NCBI GenBank assembly: GCA_022661535.1
Contig: JAKULF010000010.1
Coordinates: forward strand, 1,054,001 to 1,118,000
Source of the DNA: Eutypa lata
Taxonomy: Eukaryota; Ascomycota; Sordariomycetes; Xylariales; Diatrypaceae
Direction of reading: 5' to 3'
DNA length: 64,000 nucleotides
Shown: one piece after another, positions 34,551 through 47,675 of the stretch
How the letters are laid out: each line of letters begins with the position of its first letter
How positions within the stretch are numbered: the stretch's first letter is position 1
Notes under the pieces: generated by a model
What the model saw: the letters and a program-made list of their open reading frames with translations, nothing else
Databases searched by the model: none
What the model was told of the DNA's origin: nothing
Program-made: the position numbers and the translations under genes

Positions 34551-35720
34551 AACCATCATGCACCCACAATCTGACAGGCGCCACCAACAATAGTCTTCGC
34601 CAGCGGCTGAGGTCATCATGTAGGAACGACCTCGTGAGGCGAAGGCTCGACTATCAGAGGCTGCAGAGATATTCAAATTAGGCATTTGGCAACGTTTATG
34701 GAAAGGATCCAATGCAGCGTAATAACGGCGTACCCCAGAATCGGCCCGGCAGGTTGGAGAACGGAACGTGGCATATACGGGAGCATGCTTTTGCTGAATG
34801 AGCTGTCATATTAACTATTCGCCGAGCTCTTCTCAGAAGAGCCCGGGACCGAATCTGACAAGCGGCAGTCCGAACCACCTTCATTATCTTGAAGAGGACG
34901 CGTTCTGCCGGCCGGTATTGGCGGAAAATCCCGGTCTCGGTTCTATAGAAAAGCCCTAAGCGATCCCGACAATGCATTTATGCATGTGGCTACCATGTCG
35001 CTTATGGCCGCGATTACAGATAATAACCCGGGATAGGATAATTATGGGCTCTGGCTAGCTATCGCTCCCGAACGGATGGGCCGGCTAAGAAACAGAATCC
35101 ATGTCCTTAGGGCGGAAGACTATCAGCCTCTCTCGAGCACAGACGCACTCCTTCTGCATGATGCTCATTGCAGGCATGCAGGAAGATGGGGAATCCCATA
35201 ACCATAACCATAATAGTGTCACAAATATGCCGGTGAGACTAAGAAGATCCTCACCTTAGCAGCCTCGTTCTAGCTTCAACGGACTTCTTGTACTACCTGA
35301 CCAGTCGGTCCGTGCGCTCAAACAATACTACTACATTACTCGCACATTCACGTGCTGTAGGATGCGGATGGCATGCTCCTCGGTCTGTTACTACGTGGCT
35401 TACTACTGGTTCCAAGGCTTTAACTAGCTTGGGAGAAGGGCCACATGAAGGCCAAAGTGAAATATGATATGCAACCGCTTGAGGGAAGTGGATATAACAA
35501 GGCTGATGGATTTCCGTCCCACTCGTCACGACAAGTACGACATCCCAGTCTATCGATATCAGCCTCATGCGGGGTGGGCGGTCAGGTTAGAACTTGTGGG
35601 ATCTGACAAGTCACTTTTATTGGGCTCGCCGGTCGAACGAGGTGAGTCAGGTCCCCTGCAAATCGCCTGCAGCTGTTTTCCCTTTCGGAATCGATGGTGA
35701 CCGCCCACCGCGAAGGTAAG

Positions 35721-35746
35721 CACCACCACCACCACCACCACCACCA
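35721..35746. repeat. (CAC)8 microsatellite
   Basis: Eight CAC/ACC triplets in spacer DNA. Confidence 0.8.
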
Positions 35747-37840
35747 GTTCAGCTGGAAGGGACGAGTTCTCCCTCGGAGGTAGCTTCTCGTAGCGGTACT
35801 TCCAGCAACAAGCAGCCCTATGACTGCTACTTCTCGCTTCGGAAATAAACCTCCATGCCCTCCCTGCCCTCCCTGCCTCCTTCGATGCCCACCGCCCGCG
35901 TGCTATATGTAGGTAAGACAGGCATAGAGGAATTTATAGCAACTGCGTATGCAAGCCCCGTCAACTGAGCCAGCCATGAGATTGCACAACATCCTACCTA
36001 GGAATTAGCTTCCTTTTTTCGTTTCTTTTTTTCTTCTTTCGCGTACCAACCCAGTGGATGAGATCGGCTCTCTCGGGAAGGGGGGGGGGGGCAACCCCCA
36101 CTCTTGTCATCTTCGAGGACGGCTAGCAATGTCTATCTAATGGGGAAAGCCAAACAGAAACGTCTAAAATTCAGCCCTATAGAACATTATAGGCATGGGA
36201 CCATAATGCAGTGTCTTTCTGTAGTCCACGCACTATTGGAGTCTGTTGCGCTTTGCGATTTATGATATTTAATTTACGGGACAAAGCAAGACTTTGCGAG
36301 CACCGTGACTTTCCCTCCAGGTCAGACATGTACCTGGCCAAGGTGCCCAGAAGCACCTACAGTTTAGCCCTAGCTCGTCACTGCTGTGAATACCATTTCA
36401 TTTGTATGGCCATGGTTAGCCTGCGTGCGTGTCCCATCCACGGTGACTAGGCCGCTCATTTCCGGCTATCCGGCTTTTGTTTCGAGGCACCTGAAGCCCC
36501 ATCCTATCCTGAGCTATTAGCTCTTGCTATGTAACCGTCACTATCACTTTCAAATGCGCAGTACAATATACCTTCATAGCTCTCTACCTTACCTAGAAGC
36601 CCCGTCTTAACAACCACCGCTCACGCCGTCGATTATTCTATATCTACCTAGGGAGCTACTGTTGTTTCTTCATGAAGGAGTTAATCTTCGCTCGCTGAGT
36701 ATTGCCCCTTAATCTCCAGTCGCCTTACGCCCTCGGCTACCAGCATGCGGTAGTGAAACGCAGCGCCGCAGAACGTAAGATGCCTTGAAGTTTGCAAAGA
36801 CGCGCGGCAACTCAAGGATTGCTTCTAGTAAAGTAGCTATAGCAACAGCTCCGGGTCATAATAACAATAATAATAATGTTTGTGTATGTGCGCGACCAAA
36901 TAACTACCTAAGTTAGTGCATATTTAATAGGTACCTACTTAACTTAACTTAATTTAACTTATTTACTTACTTACTCAAGTTAGCTGAAACACGATATTAG
37001 CAATCCAAGTCCCGGAGTGCCACAAAGGCGTCCGAATTGCCTGCGCGCGCGGCCGCCTTACTGCAGAGGCCCCTCCCCCGGCCGCACTCTGATCTAGATT
37101 TCGGTCCGACGCAGCAATGTGAGCAGATCCGGTCGTGCTCCACATCATGGGCAGGACGCGATGCCATGTCGTCGGTGCTGCGGCTGCGTGCTGCTGCTAC
37201 TGCTGCTACACGGGCGGACGAGTGGGTGTCTTCGGGGTGGGCCGAAAGGTGAAACATTGACTCTGGGTCCCGCCTGCCATCGCGGGTCAATGTCTCAAGG
37301 CGCTGTCAACCATCCGATAGGCTTTTAACCAAACCGCACTACGGACGGGCGAGTTATACGAGCAAAAGTCGTTGTTCTAGAAGTTCCCTTTGTGTCAATA
37401 GCTGGCTAGCTGGCTAGTAGTTTGTTCCTAACTAGTAGTAGCTCACCTTGCTTACCTATAAAGGGGTAGAGGGGCATACTACGCGCTATAGTGCTAAGGG
37501 GAAGAAGACTTCGCCCCCCCCCCTTACCTCCGGCTGCTTCGGAAAGGGTCAGCCACTTACAAGCGTCATGGTTTTTTTTTTGGTTTTTTTTTTTGGTTTC
37601 TTTCCGATATTGAAGCCCCCAGAACGTCGGCTCTCACCGGTCTCTCTTCTTTCAAGAGCTGAAGGTGTTTGCGCGTCGCTATTCGCTCGCGACGGCATTC
37701 CTATTGGAGGAATGCGGCAGATATGCATTAGCCTCAACTGCGCTCAGCTTGCGTGTCTTCTCTATTGTATCTATAACTAAAGGGAAGTGGAGAAAAAATA
37801 TCAATATAAGTCAAACATACATGCGCACACTCAACCCAAA

Positions 37841-37861
37841 CATACATACCTACCTACATAC

Positions 37862-37892
<31 letters not shown>

Positions 37893-37894
37893 CA
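37841..37894. repeat. (CATA)n microsatellite
   Basis: CATACATACCTACC start, then about eight clean CATA units. Spacer DNA. Confidence 0.8.
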
Positions 37895-39104
37895 TGCTCA
37901 TAACTACTATGTAGAATTGAGGTGTTTTTGAAATGAAATCCACGTTTCACTACCTACCACTAGCCGTGAGACACACGAATCGATGGAAATGGATTGGCCC
38001 GGTGCCCCTGAACATTCCACTGTCACGGGTAACCGCATCATCTCTCTTTTTTTGGCACATCGCGACCGCCCCGGCGCCCTCCCTTCCATCCCACCATCCC
38101 CTCGAACGACCACCGGCGACCGGATGTAGCACGCGAATTGCCCACTGGGACAATGTGTATTTGTGTATTCGGCAGCCCGCAGAATACCATCAGGCTTATT
38201 AGGTAGATGGGCAGCAGCGTGCGACCTACATAGGTAGCCTGCTATGTAGGTATGTATGTACGCACCAGCTCTTAACTAGCGTCAGGATAGGAGAGACGCT
38301 AAGTTTGATGCCGCGTCAGCACGGGTGACTGCTTCTTTTTTTCTTCCTTCTCTTACGCACCTACTTGTCCATCAGTGCCAGCGGCACTACCACCATCTCA
38401 CCATCTCGACCGGGCGGTCGAACGTTCATCATCATTTCCCATCCTCCTAAACAAAGGGTCCTGTTGGAAGACCGGATCGGAGGGTGGCAGTAGGCAGGCA
38501 GGTAGGCAGGTAGGGTGGCATGGTGTGGTATCGAAGGTGCCGTGGAACGTTCTACGAAACCAGACTTTCCCTCGCCCTATCAGCTTCGGAATCGTCTCCG
38601 TTGTGTCGTGTTTGGTCATGGACACGGCCGGGCGTCTGATTCGGCCACCACCGGACCAGCCCGCATTCGCATGGATGTTAATGTAGGTCTGTGTGTGTGT
38701 GCATTGCCATTGCGCAGCAGCAGGCCCCTACAACAAGATAGAGGAGAGCTGCGACGTAACCAACCTCTCACATTATGGAATTCCTTTGATTCCCCCCCAC
38801 TGATCTTGCTCTTATCACCCCATCACCCGCCGGGCCGCACCGGCCGCCAATGTGTCAAGCCCGGCCCGGGTCGCACCCTTTTTTTTTTAGTCTCCCTGGC
38901 CACCGCTGGCCGCGACACCAAAGACGCCTTGCGAGAGACAATCCTGGTTGGTAGATCGGCTAGCCGGCTAAGTCCCACTTAGGGCCGAGGTAAGTAGTAG
39001 CCTCGTGTTTGCTTCGACGTATGGATGAGGCAGGTCCCATCCATTTGGTTGCTTCACGTCACATATAAAAAAAGTAGGCAGGGTGCGGGGCGTATTTTGT
39101 GCGT

Positions 39105-39138
39105 ATGTATGTGTGTGTGTGTGTGGGTGGGTGGGTGA
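39105..39138. repeat. Compound TATG / TG / GGGT repeat
   Basis: ATGTATG, then eight TG units, then three GGTG/GGGT units. Spacer DNA. Confidence 0.75.
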
Positions 39139-40300
39139 GCGTACCCAAAGTGTAGGCAAAAACCAAAAGTATGTAAGGGTGAAAACGTGGCCGAATCACA
39201 ACATTTGCTGCTGTTTTTCTCGGGCCCTTATCGTCCTATTTCTGCAATATATGCCCGGGGTCCCGGGAGGGAAGGGAGCCGAGGCTGGCGAATAGAGGCC
39301 GGGCTGGAAACTGCCGGGTTCGCGATGAGATCAACATGACGAGGTCGAGCTAGTCCTTTTTCTTCTCCTTTTCTTTTCTTTTTTTTTTCTCCCTCTTTTT
39401 CTTCTAACTATACGGCCGATGCGGTGCGACCCTTCCGGCAGGTCGCCGCCGTGTAACAAGGAGAAAGGAAATTTTTGTCTGTCTTTTCTCCCCGAGCAGT
39501 AGCGAGCGGCGGTCTAGTCTAGTATAGAACCAGGGCGCGCAGCCAGACGATGGAACGACGAGTTGCGAGCACGAGCGCTCTGGCCGTGTTTGCGTTAATG
39601 CGCGATAATGCATGAGGTAGTATATTCGCTGGGACCAGCGACCCACAACCACGTACAATCGAATCGGATCCTCCCCCTCGGAGGGGGGCCTATAATGAGA
39701 TAAAGGAATGGCCCGGCCCCCCCTTCTGCGGCCCCCTTCCTTGTAACCCTCTAGGTAACGTTCTTCGTTTCAGCTGCTCCTTCTTTTGAGTGGCGAAAGA
39801 AGGAAAATCCAGGTAGGCAATGGTCGCGGGCTGCAGGGTGACGACGACAGGCAAAAGGTGCAGCCTTGTGCCGGCGAATTATGAGCCACGTGCGAGTCTA
39901 GGGGGGGGCGGGGGCTCGCAAACCGCATATCTTCGCGTTTCTTTGATCAGCGGGGCGGACCGCTCCAGTGTACCTGGCCTCGGAGTATCTTGATGTAGTC
40001 GTGCTCCTTCGGGCGCGATTGTATTCCGGGGAAAGGAGGTCTTGGCGACGAGAGCACGGGAAGGGTATCCGGCGAATCATCGATACCCGCTGCTTCGCCT
40101 CCGTGACTACTACGGTCTTCCCATCTGTTCCCTACCTACGTGCCAAGGCTCCTCTCCGGAAATAACATGTCGGGGTACCATCCGCTCCAGATGGCTAGCT
40201 AGAATCGCCTGCTTGCGCGAGCTGGGATCAGAATTCCGAACATGCTTCGGGGCTGCTGCATGTGGTTAAACTGAGCATCCGATTGGGAACCAGAGAAACG

Positions 40301-43300
40301 CAGGGCACGTCTCTACCTATAGCCATAGGATGCTACAAAACCACAGCCGTGCTACCCGTATTCTCCCTCTCCTGAACATGGTGGTTAGAGAGGGAAATGG
40401 TGATCCTGAATCTTAGAGATAGCGGGTAGTCTAGTTTTCATGTAGAAAGTTGCTAATCTCCAGTGTTCTGTGTTAAGATTGGGAGATTCAAGTAGTCAAT
40501 AACCACACACCTGAGTGGTCAGGCACCGTCCAAGGCAGATATAGTGTAGCTGTTGTCTTAAGTCGTTGTTACTGTAGCACATGCTCTGAGTGATGAGAGA
40601 AACACGCATGAACGAGTGGGGAAATGATCAGCCAGTCTATTATCCTATTGTTATGCCAGTCATAAGCCCAGCCCCTTATCCAACGAATTGCTGAGAAAGA
40701 CGAAAATGGGCTATTGGTAGCCATATACCTTTCTCCCGTATTGGCCCTGGCCACACTTGACTGCCTACTACTACCCACCCTGATTTGCTTACCATACCTA
40801 GGAGTAAACTAAGGACTGTGTTGTTCAACTACATTAGGTGGTCATAAAAATAAATGCAAGATTGTTAAGTTGTAAGTTTAGTTGAGTGGAGATGAAGGTA
40901 GCAAGATAGCCTGGGTGTAAATTGCCGTAATACCTGAAGATTAAACCAGTCCTAGGTAGTTAGTAAATGAATTCAGCCTTGCAGATGATGATGTCAGCTC
41001 ACAAGACAAGGCTGCACTGTACGTCAAGTAAGACAGACCTACGCATATCTGCGCAATAGCTTTCTCATAAATGGCTCTTTGAGACATGTTTTAAACTTCA
41101 TTCCACCTTTGGTGAGATAGCTAGTCTGCTGGCCTCTTTTACTTACTGTCAAGGCTTTCACATAACTACTGAGGCATCAGCTTCGTGACCATACGTACTA
41201 CACCATATCTTAGCTATGGAGCCCCGGGACACCCATCGAGCATGTAATAGAATTGATGCAATGTAAATATGATAGCAGATTCAATCATAAAAATGCCCGT
41301 AACATGAGTCAGAGGCCTATGGCTATTTGAGTTCAATCAGATAATGTTGTTAACAAATATAGGGGTAGAATGCTAGTAGTAACGATTTTAATGACAGTGC
41401 AGTGGCGGTGTCTACCTAGTTAACATAATCGCTTGGTACCCAAAGTAGAGAGTATCACCTTAGGTTTATGTTATCTAAAGCTAGTGACTCTCAACTCTGC
41501 TTCTCTAGAAGTGGATCTTACCTAAGCCATGCTGTCCGCATTATGAACGACAAAAGGGGAGAAGAGGCAATGTTAGGTTTTGGCCCTATTTTGTGCCAGA
41601 TAGTGGTGGTGACGGTGATCAGTCCTCGAAGAGTATGGTCGCTTTAGATCGTTTCATAATGAAGTGAGATTTAAAGCGATCTAAACCCGCACTTATTATG
41701 CCACACTACCATAAATCCTTTCTACTCCCGGGGTATGGTGAATGATTCGAAAGTTTTGGGTGTTTTGAGGTGGAGAGGTATTGGCACCTTTAGACGGGAC
41801 GTGAGTAGGTAGTTCCTATCACAGTATCAAGCGTATCTACAGTGATTAAATGTCACTATTACCGCTAACAATAGGGGCCTCAAGAGACGTAACCAGTTAC
41901 ATACCTAGGTAGCTTACCGCGATACATTCAATGACACAGACCAAATTTCAGAGACTAGATTAAGTAGTTATAACCTGGCCAGTCAGCAGCTCCCAGAATC
42001 ATACTTTATTATATACACAACAGTTCTTCGAGACTTGTTTGGTTAGAAAAGGGCGGTCTAGATGGGGGTATACATACATCCAAGTGAAATGTGCGATGAA
42101 TAAACGATGCGCTGGTGTGAGTGATAGAGAACTTACTGTCTGTCTGTCTGTCCAGGCCGCCGCCTCGATAGCATCAGGAGTGTTCCCAGGCTTTCTCCAG
42201 GGAACCTGGTTGAACGAGGATGGTATACCGTTTGTAAGAGCGTAAGGTTATCAGAAGAAGCTTAAGATGGATGTATATAAAGTGCTAGAATGGTTACCTA
42301 TAAAGGGCATAGGTAGTGAAGCCGCGGTTCTATTAGTCTCGTTCATGCTACGTCACGGGCTGGGGCTCAAAGGTAGTAGCTAGATCTGATTAATAGCCTG
42401 TATTCTCTCTCATTAGTACTAATACCAAGAGCTCGCTATAGGTTCAGAATAACATACTCAAGTTGTGAGATGGAGTGGCATAGATGGTGAAAATCGTAGA
42501 ATAGTGAGCTGCTAGAAAGGAAGCACAGGTTATGCCACGATGCTACGAGTGCCATTACCGGATGAAAAGCCATGGCTAGGCGGACTAAAAGTGGCATAGT
42601 AGATGCCGTCTTTCTTCCTTCGCGGAATGATCGCCATACTCACCCTTACAGAAGCCTTAAACTTTGCGATTAGCGTTCTTAATTTACTTCCCTAAGCCGT
42701 TCAAGTCTGAATCACCCACATGGCAAACCAAAATCATAACAATGTAAGCATCCATTTAACTAGCTTTCCGGAACAGCTTATTCTGGTGCACGTGCGAGAT
42801 GTACTGAGATGCTGTGATGGTAGAACTCTATGTAGTCACCTCTAGACTCTACATTCGTGGGACTAGTCTATAAATTCCGTGCTATCAAGTACAGACATCA
42901 ACGACTTGCGAAGGGGGGCTGTTGGGCGAGGGGCCCCATGCAATGGGCTCCTATTCAATGCTTAGCAAATTAAAAATAGAAGACAATATGTAGCTTTTCG
43001 TATTGCCGACCTAGGATATCTCAGGTATAGTTCCCCTCTTCGACGAAGTGCTAACTACTGCCAACATGAGTATTGAATTTCCTATTTGGCTGTAGTGGGA
43101 ATACCATGGTGGGTTCTTGTAATCCTTATGACCATTTCCCATATTATTGTTATCCTTGCCTATACTTGCGATCGCTCTCGCATTTGTTACATGTAGTTAT
43201 TGGGTAAAGATGCCCAACGTTGGTTATTAACAGATAGATTGGGTAAATATCATGCGGGGATGATTACATCTTGGAGATGCGTTAATATGATCTTGTGATA

Positions 43301-46300
43301 TTAGATTGAGTTAGACATTTTGCTAAGTAATTTAAGATATTAAAACGAAATGTTTGCCCACCTTTTTCGTTGCGGAAGGAGAAGCTGGGGTTCAGTATCT
43401 CAAAGACCAATTAGGTAAGATACCTCCCTTTCACGAGGACGTGGCCACGGAAATGTGTAGAGGTCAGCGTATTAAAACAGACAACGAGAGTATAAAAAGG
43501 GGTGACGACGACAAGGTCGGCGGGGCAGGCAAGAGTACCCCAATGAGAGCAAGAGCATTGACGGGGTCAAGGACTATAGAGGTCACACAGAGTCCTTCCC
43601 AGATCTACAGCCATTCTATATCATGCTTGCGCCAATACTATCTCTTAGCAAATTCACGGACGTGATCTCAAAAGTGTTTTGCGACTTATATATGTTGATG
43701 TATAGTGCTTGTAGCAAGCTTCGAGTAGTCGGTATGGGGCTGCCTAGTAGACAATCTCAGACCCGTCTTTGTTCAGCACTACCAACAGTCATGTTTTTGG
43801 AGGAATAATTTGCAACCAAGCCACACTATAATAAACTAGAAGCCAACTACTATGGAGTATCACGTACAATTCAAGTACGTAAAATTGAAATTCGAATGCT
43901 GACTGACGTGTTATTGATAAGTCGGCTTGTCATGAGTCATATGTTCGATGAAAAGCCATGATACCACCTAGAGTTAGTCCTACGACCTACTTTGCTCCTA
44001 GGGATATGCTAGGAGCGGGGGTTGGTTTTATCGAAAGGGCTCAAGGTCATAAGATTAAAATCATATCCAGTGATATCTACATTGGATTCGATTGTTGATA
44101 ACGCCCTTCAACATACGTTAAGTTACCACGTAGTGTATGTAGGCTTCTGCGTGACGACGAGATAACTAGCCTTTTGTGCGGATTAATGGCATGTAACGCT
44201 CCAAGAATCATTTCACCAAACCGCGTAGAGCGCGCGTCTATTTGCGGAGCCCGTCAACGATATAGGTACTTTACACCTGCTATTATGCTATGTATACGGT
44301 CTTGACCTTGTTGATTAAGGATATGCCAACCTTAGCTAACGTCAAAACCATTCTAGCTTGCATGCTAGAGCCGTAACCCACCATCAGGTTAAGCAGTATT
44401 CGCCTAGCCTCGTTGAATGTAGGATTGCCGAACCAAATGGAACAGAGATTTCAAGAACAGTATTAGCTGTTTCTTCCCTTGATCGCAAAAATATAGTTAT
44501 TTGAATTTTATAGTTTAGATCACCCGAGATCCAAGTATATGAGCTTTCTTAAATAATCATGATAACAGAGCTATGTAATTAACATGGTTCAGAACGACAG
44601 ACGAACCTGGTTATGATTGCCCTTCAAGCAATGTGTTTAGTACAATACAATACAGATAAGCAAGACCAAACCCGATCGGAGGCCGGTAGCTTAATAGAGC
44701 GATAAAAAGAAGAATCTTGTAACAGGCAGAATCCTGAACTGTTATGATATTATTTAAGACATTTCATGCATGTGCTTAATCCAAGGTGACGTAAGACACA
44801 GCCTGTATTTAAGAGGTGTTTAACAGCAAATCCATAGCACAGAGCGAGCAGTTCAGGGAGAGTTAGTCGGTCCCGGTAGCTCGGCTCCGGTTGCTTACTG
44901 TCGGTTTAAATAAATAAACAGTCAGGTAGATAGATAGTTGAGCAGGCAAGACAAGCAAGTGGAAGAAACATAAAGGTTAACAACATTCCAGAGGCTCGTA
45001 TTTTGATTCGATCATTTATTTCGAAACAAAACCCGCGTACCACCCAGGTTCGATCGATTATGATATTGTAAGTAAGTAGGTAAGTAGGTATGAACGGGAG
45101 GGTATGAGCCCCGAGTCCCGACCATCTGAACATTTGAAGATGCCAGAAATTATTTTAGTTCAAGCATCTTCTAACTTTAAAATACACGTCTAAGTATCGT
45201 GGCCCAATCATCTCTAGCATAGCGTAGCTCATCCGATGTAATGCTGCCAATACTTCCCGAGGAATGAATATGAGAGAAACCAAACATTGCTTACCAGGGA
45301 AAGGGCCTAGAACCACCATGGCTGCCCCCTCGCGCAATATATCAGATCCTTTAGCATTAGGAAACATAACAAAAAGCAACCACACCAAGAGCATCTACAG
45401 CATCACGTATCCATGGTAAAGTTTGAAGATGGCGTATGGGCCAATGAGCTCTGTATATTTGCCGAAAAAGGATAGTCATCGTATGGCAAAAGCGACGCCG
45501 CTGTTGTTCTAGAAGCGATAGCGCTGTATACTACAACGCATTGTCTCAGATGCTATAATTTCCATGCCTTAGAAGAAAGTCTGGACTTTCACATCCAAAG
45601 ATCCTGGTGGTGTCATTTAATCGCTTAACCCAGCATCGACTAGCTTTAGAAGTCTCAAATCCTTAATGTTCCTATTTTAAGTTTAGGGAGACACGAGTAA
45701 ATAGGTAGTAGATAAGCAGTAATCTCACCCCTTACACTTGAAATGAGCTATGCAAGTAGGCATCCCGAGTGGCGGCTAGCGAGAACGCTATTGGATGAAA
45801 TCAGATTTATGTTAACATGGTTAACAAGAATACCACCACGGCCCGGCGTACCTAATATTACATACATACCAGCATACATACGCAGCCTGTAAGTAATCAA
45901 TATCTCACATACCTTAGGCAAGTAGGTAAATATATATATAATCGGAGTGATCATAGATATGTATCTAAGCTACGTCATTCTGTCTTCGGTACCGACACTA
46001 TCAGACTACTCGACAATTGGCGCATATAGCGTAATTCATAACATGGGGTTCAAATCTAACTGTGATTAGACCGTGTAGTAAAGGAGTCACAAGGCCAATT
46101 GTCGGCATGTCGGCGCCTAGCTTGACCTTGAGCCTCTGAGGCGCTTCATTCCATTGCCAAATCATGTTCCAGTGTCTAGCAAATCGGTTATGACCGGGCA
46201 ATCCAGCCAACGCCCAGCTGGTCACGCCCTACTTGAAGTTGAACTGTCATGTCATATTCAAGAACATAACAAAGCCTACTTACGTCCTTACCCGCTTACG

Positions 46301-46802
46301 TAGCTAGTAAACTCGGGCGGGTTGCCCGGTATTTTGAAAGATGAGACCTTTCATTGCTGCTGCTTCATCATGAGACTCTGTATGTATAAAAGGGTTCGTC
46401 AGACCCTGCAGATCGATAGACGTGATCAGCAGAGGATTTCGCAAGCCGTTTGTCAATCTCTTTTCTCTAAATGAAACGATAGGCTGCAAGATTTCTCCTA
46501 TTTTATGTTGTATTACACACATTGCGACGCCGTTACATTGTTGTATATTTGAGGCCTAGAATATCCTGAAAAAAGGTGGCTTAGACATTATCGACTGACG
46601 AGGCCACTCACTCTTTACGGAAGGCATTACATGGGGGCAAAGCCATGATTCAGATCGCATATATATATATACTTATATCACTGACCGGCAGCTACACTCT
46701 GAGCGCAAACAGCTATTCTATATAATATAAATAATGCTTCTGCCATTAGCAATCAAAAGTATTTGATAATTAATTTTTCGGCGCTACATTATACACAGCA
46801 AA
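40301..46802. other. Gene-free block, part 4: AT-richer part
   Basis: AT-richer than the preceding belt, low in microsatellites. Contains an inverted repeat at 41643-41685. Minus-strand frames at 45394-45155 and 46522-46304 begin with ATG but are under 80 codons and match nothing I know. The last 100 bases are AT-rich (TATATAATATAAATAATG) and form the promoter side of the 2EXR gene. Confidence 0.5.
41643..41685. repeat. 9-bp inverted repeat with 25-base spacer
   Basis: TTTAGATCG at 41643-41651 and its reverse complement CGATCTAAA at 41677-41685. Could be a hairpin or a binding-site pair; too short to call a transposon end. Confidence 0.5.
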
Positions 46803-47675
46803 ATGGAGCAAGCAGATGCCATATCATACAAGATGAAAGCGTCTTACTCGAGCTTTACAAAGTTCAAACAACTCCCCCCGGAGTTACGCATAAAGATCTG
46901 GCAATATGCTATGCCGGGGCCCAGAACAGTTATCGTCGAATCGCCCTTTCTAAACACACGAACCCAGACGACTAGGTCTCTCGAGGACGCCTTATGGCGA
47001 ACATCTTCTAGAGAGGCGCAGGCAGACACCTGGCGGTCCCAAACAGAGATCCCGGCCCTTTTACATGCAAACGCTGAAGCCCGCCACGAGGCACTCAAAC
47101 ATTATCAGTTATCCTTGGGTTCTGGGCCAGCCCAGCCGAGGATATACATAGACTTCAGCTGTGATACACCGTTCTTTGGACATGCAGAACTCAAGCCTGA
47201 GTGTTTAGCTCTATGGGCATCTACAAAGGACCTTCAAAAGATACGACAACTCGCAATCGTATCCGAAGGTGCCTGGCGGGTGATGCATTGGCAGACAGTG
47301 GGCTTGAAGGCTTTAGAGAAGATCATATTCGTGCATGGGGCGGATGACCTTCGCCTAGGGCCGCAACAACAGCTCGTGGAGGATACACCATATGACTCTC
47401 TAGACATGGAATTGGACATATACACGCAAGAGCAACGACTCCTAGAGGAAGGAGCAGGAGTGGCAGAGAGACTGCAAGAAGAGGAAGAAAATGCTCAGGG
47501 GACTGACACGTCACTGGAGAGCGCCATGATGGGATACAAACCCAACCCGATCAAGAAGCGGATACAGGCTGCACGCGAGGAGCTAGAAATCCTCATGCAG
47601 GTGCTTCCAACACAGTGGGACAGGGAGCCGATGGTCTCGACCGCGGTTTTCCGGGAAGGTCCCGGGAATAATTAG
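46803..47675 (+). CDS. 2EXR-domain protein
   Basis: Intronless, 290 residues. From residue 19 the sequence FTKFKQLPPELRIKIWQYAM followed by PRTVIVE, then IPALLHANAEARHEALKHY, is the hallmark of the fungal 2EXR family (an F-box-like start, then a recurring E-A-R motif), an abundant group of unknown function in filamentous ascomycetes. The C-terminal third (about 200-270) is rich in Glu, Gln and Leu and likely helical or coiled. The LPPELR start could bind Skp1, but this is inference. An alternative ATG lies at residue 11. It is the only supported gene in about 26 kb between plc1 and the nitronate monooxygenase. Confidence 0.85.
   Translation: MEQADAISYKMKASYSSFTKFKQLPPELRIKIWQYAMPGPRTVIVESPFLNTRTQTTRSLEDALWRTSSREAQADTWRSQTEIPALLHANAEARHEALKHYQLSLGSGPAQPRIYIDFSCDTPFFGHAELKPECLALWASTKDLQKIRQLAIVSEGAWRVMHWQTVGLKALEKIIFVHGADDLRLGPQQQLVEDTPYDSLDMELDIYTQEQRLLEEGAGVAERLQEEEENAQGTDTSLESAMMGYKPNPIKKRIQAAREELEILMQVLPTQWDREPMVSTAVFREGPGNN

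Larger units (their letters stand above)
30301..36975. other. Gene-free block, part 2
   Basis: No supported gene. Contains ATGT, CA and CAC microsatellites (separate entries), an AATCCC repeat at about 33520-33547, a G run near 36079-36090 and an AACTT/TTAC repeat at about 36937-36975. Open frames around 30.6-31.1 kb exist on both strands in a GC-rich patch and look random in composition. Confidence 0.55.
36976..40300. other. Gene-free block, part 3: GC- and pyrimidine-rich belt
   Basis: Visibly richer in G+C than its flanks, with repeated long C/T tracts (for example around 37510-37600, 38330-38350 and 39355-39410), T runs, CATA and TG repeats. This texture is what fungal promoters and long leaders look like, yet no protein-coding frame follows on either strand within several kilobases. 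The longest open frame (about 155 codons from 38515) is Pro/Arg-rich and without domains. It may be a long non-coding transcript unit or an old promoter of a lost gene. Confidence 0.5.

Noticed and set aside
34384..34712. Minus-strand frame with Cys/Val alternation
   Set aside because: Translation of a CA microsatellite.
38515..38982. 155-codon + strand frame in the GC-rich belt
   Set aside because: Mixed Pro/Arg/Leu composition, crosses TG and T runs, no motif.
45155..45394. 79-codon minus-strand frame starting MLLVWLLFVMFPNAKG, like a secretion signal
   Set aside because: No Cys pattern, no cleavage-site logic beyond the start, no conserved feature; cannot be separated from chance.
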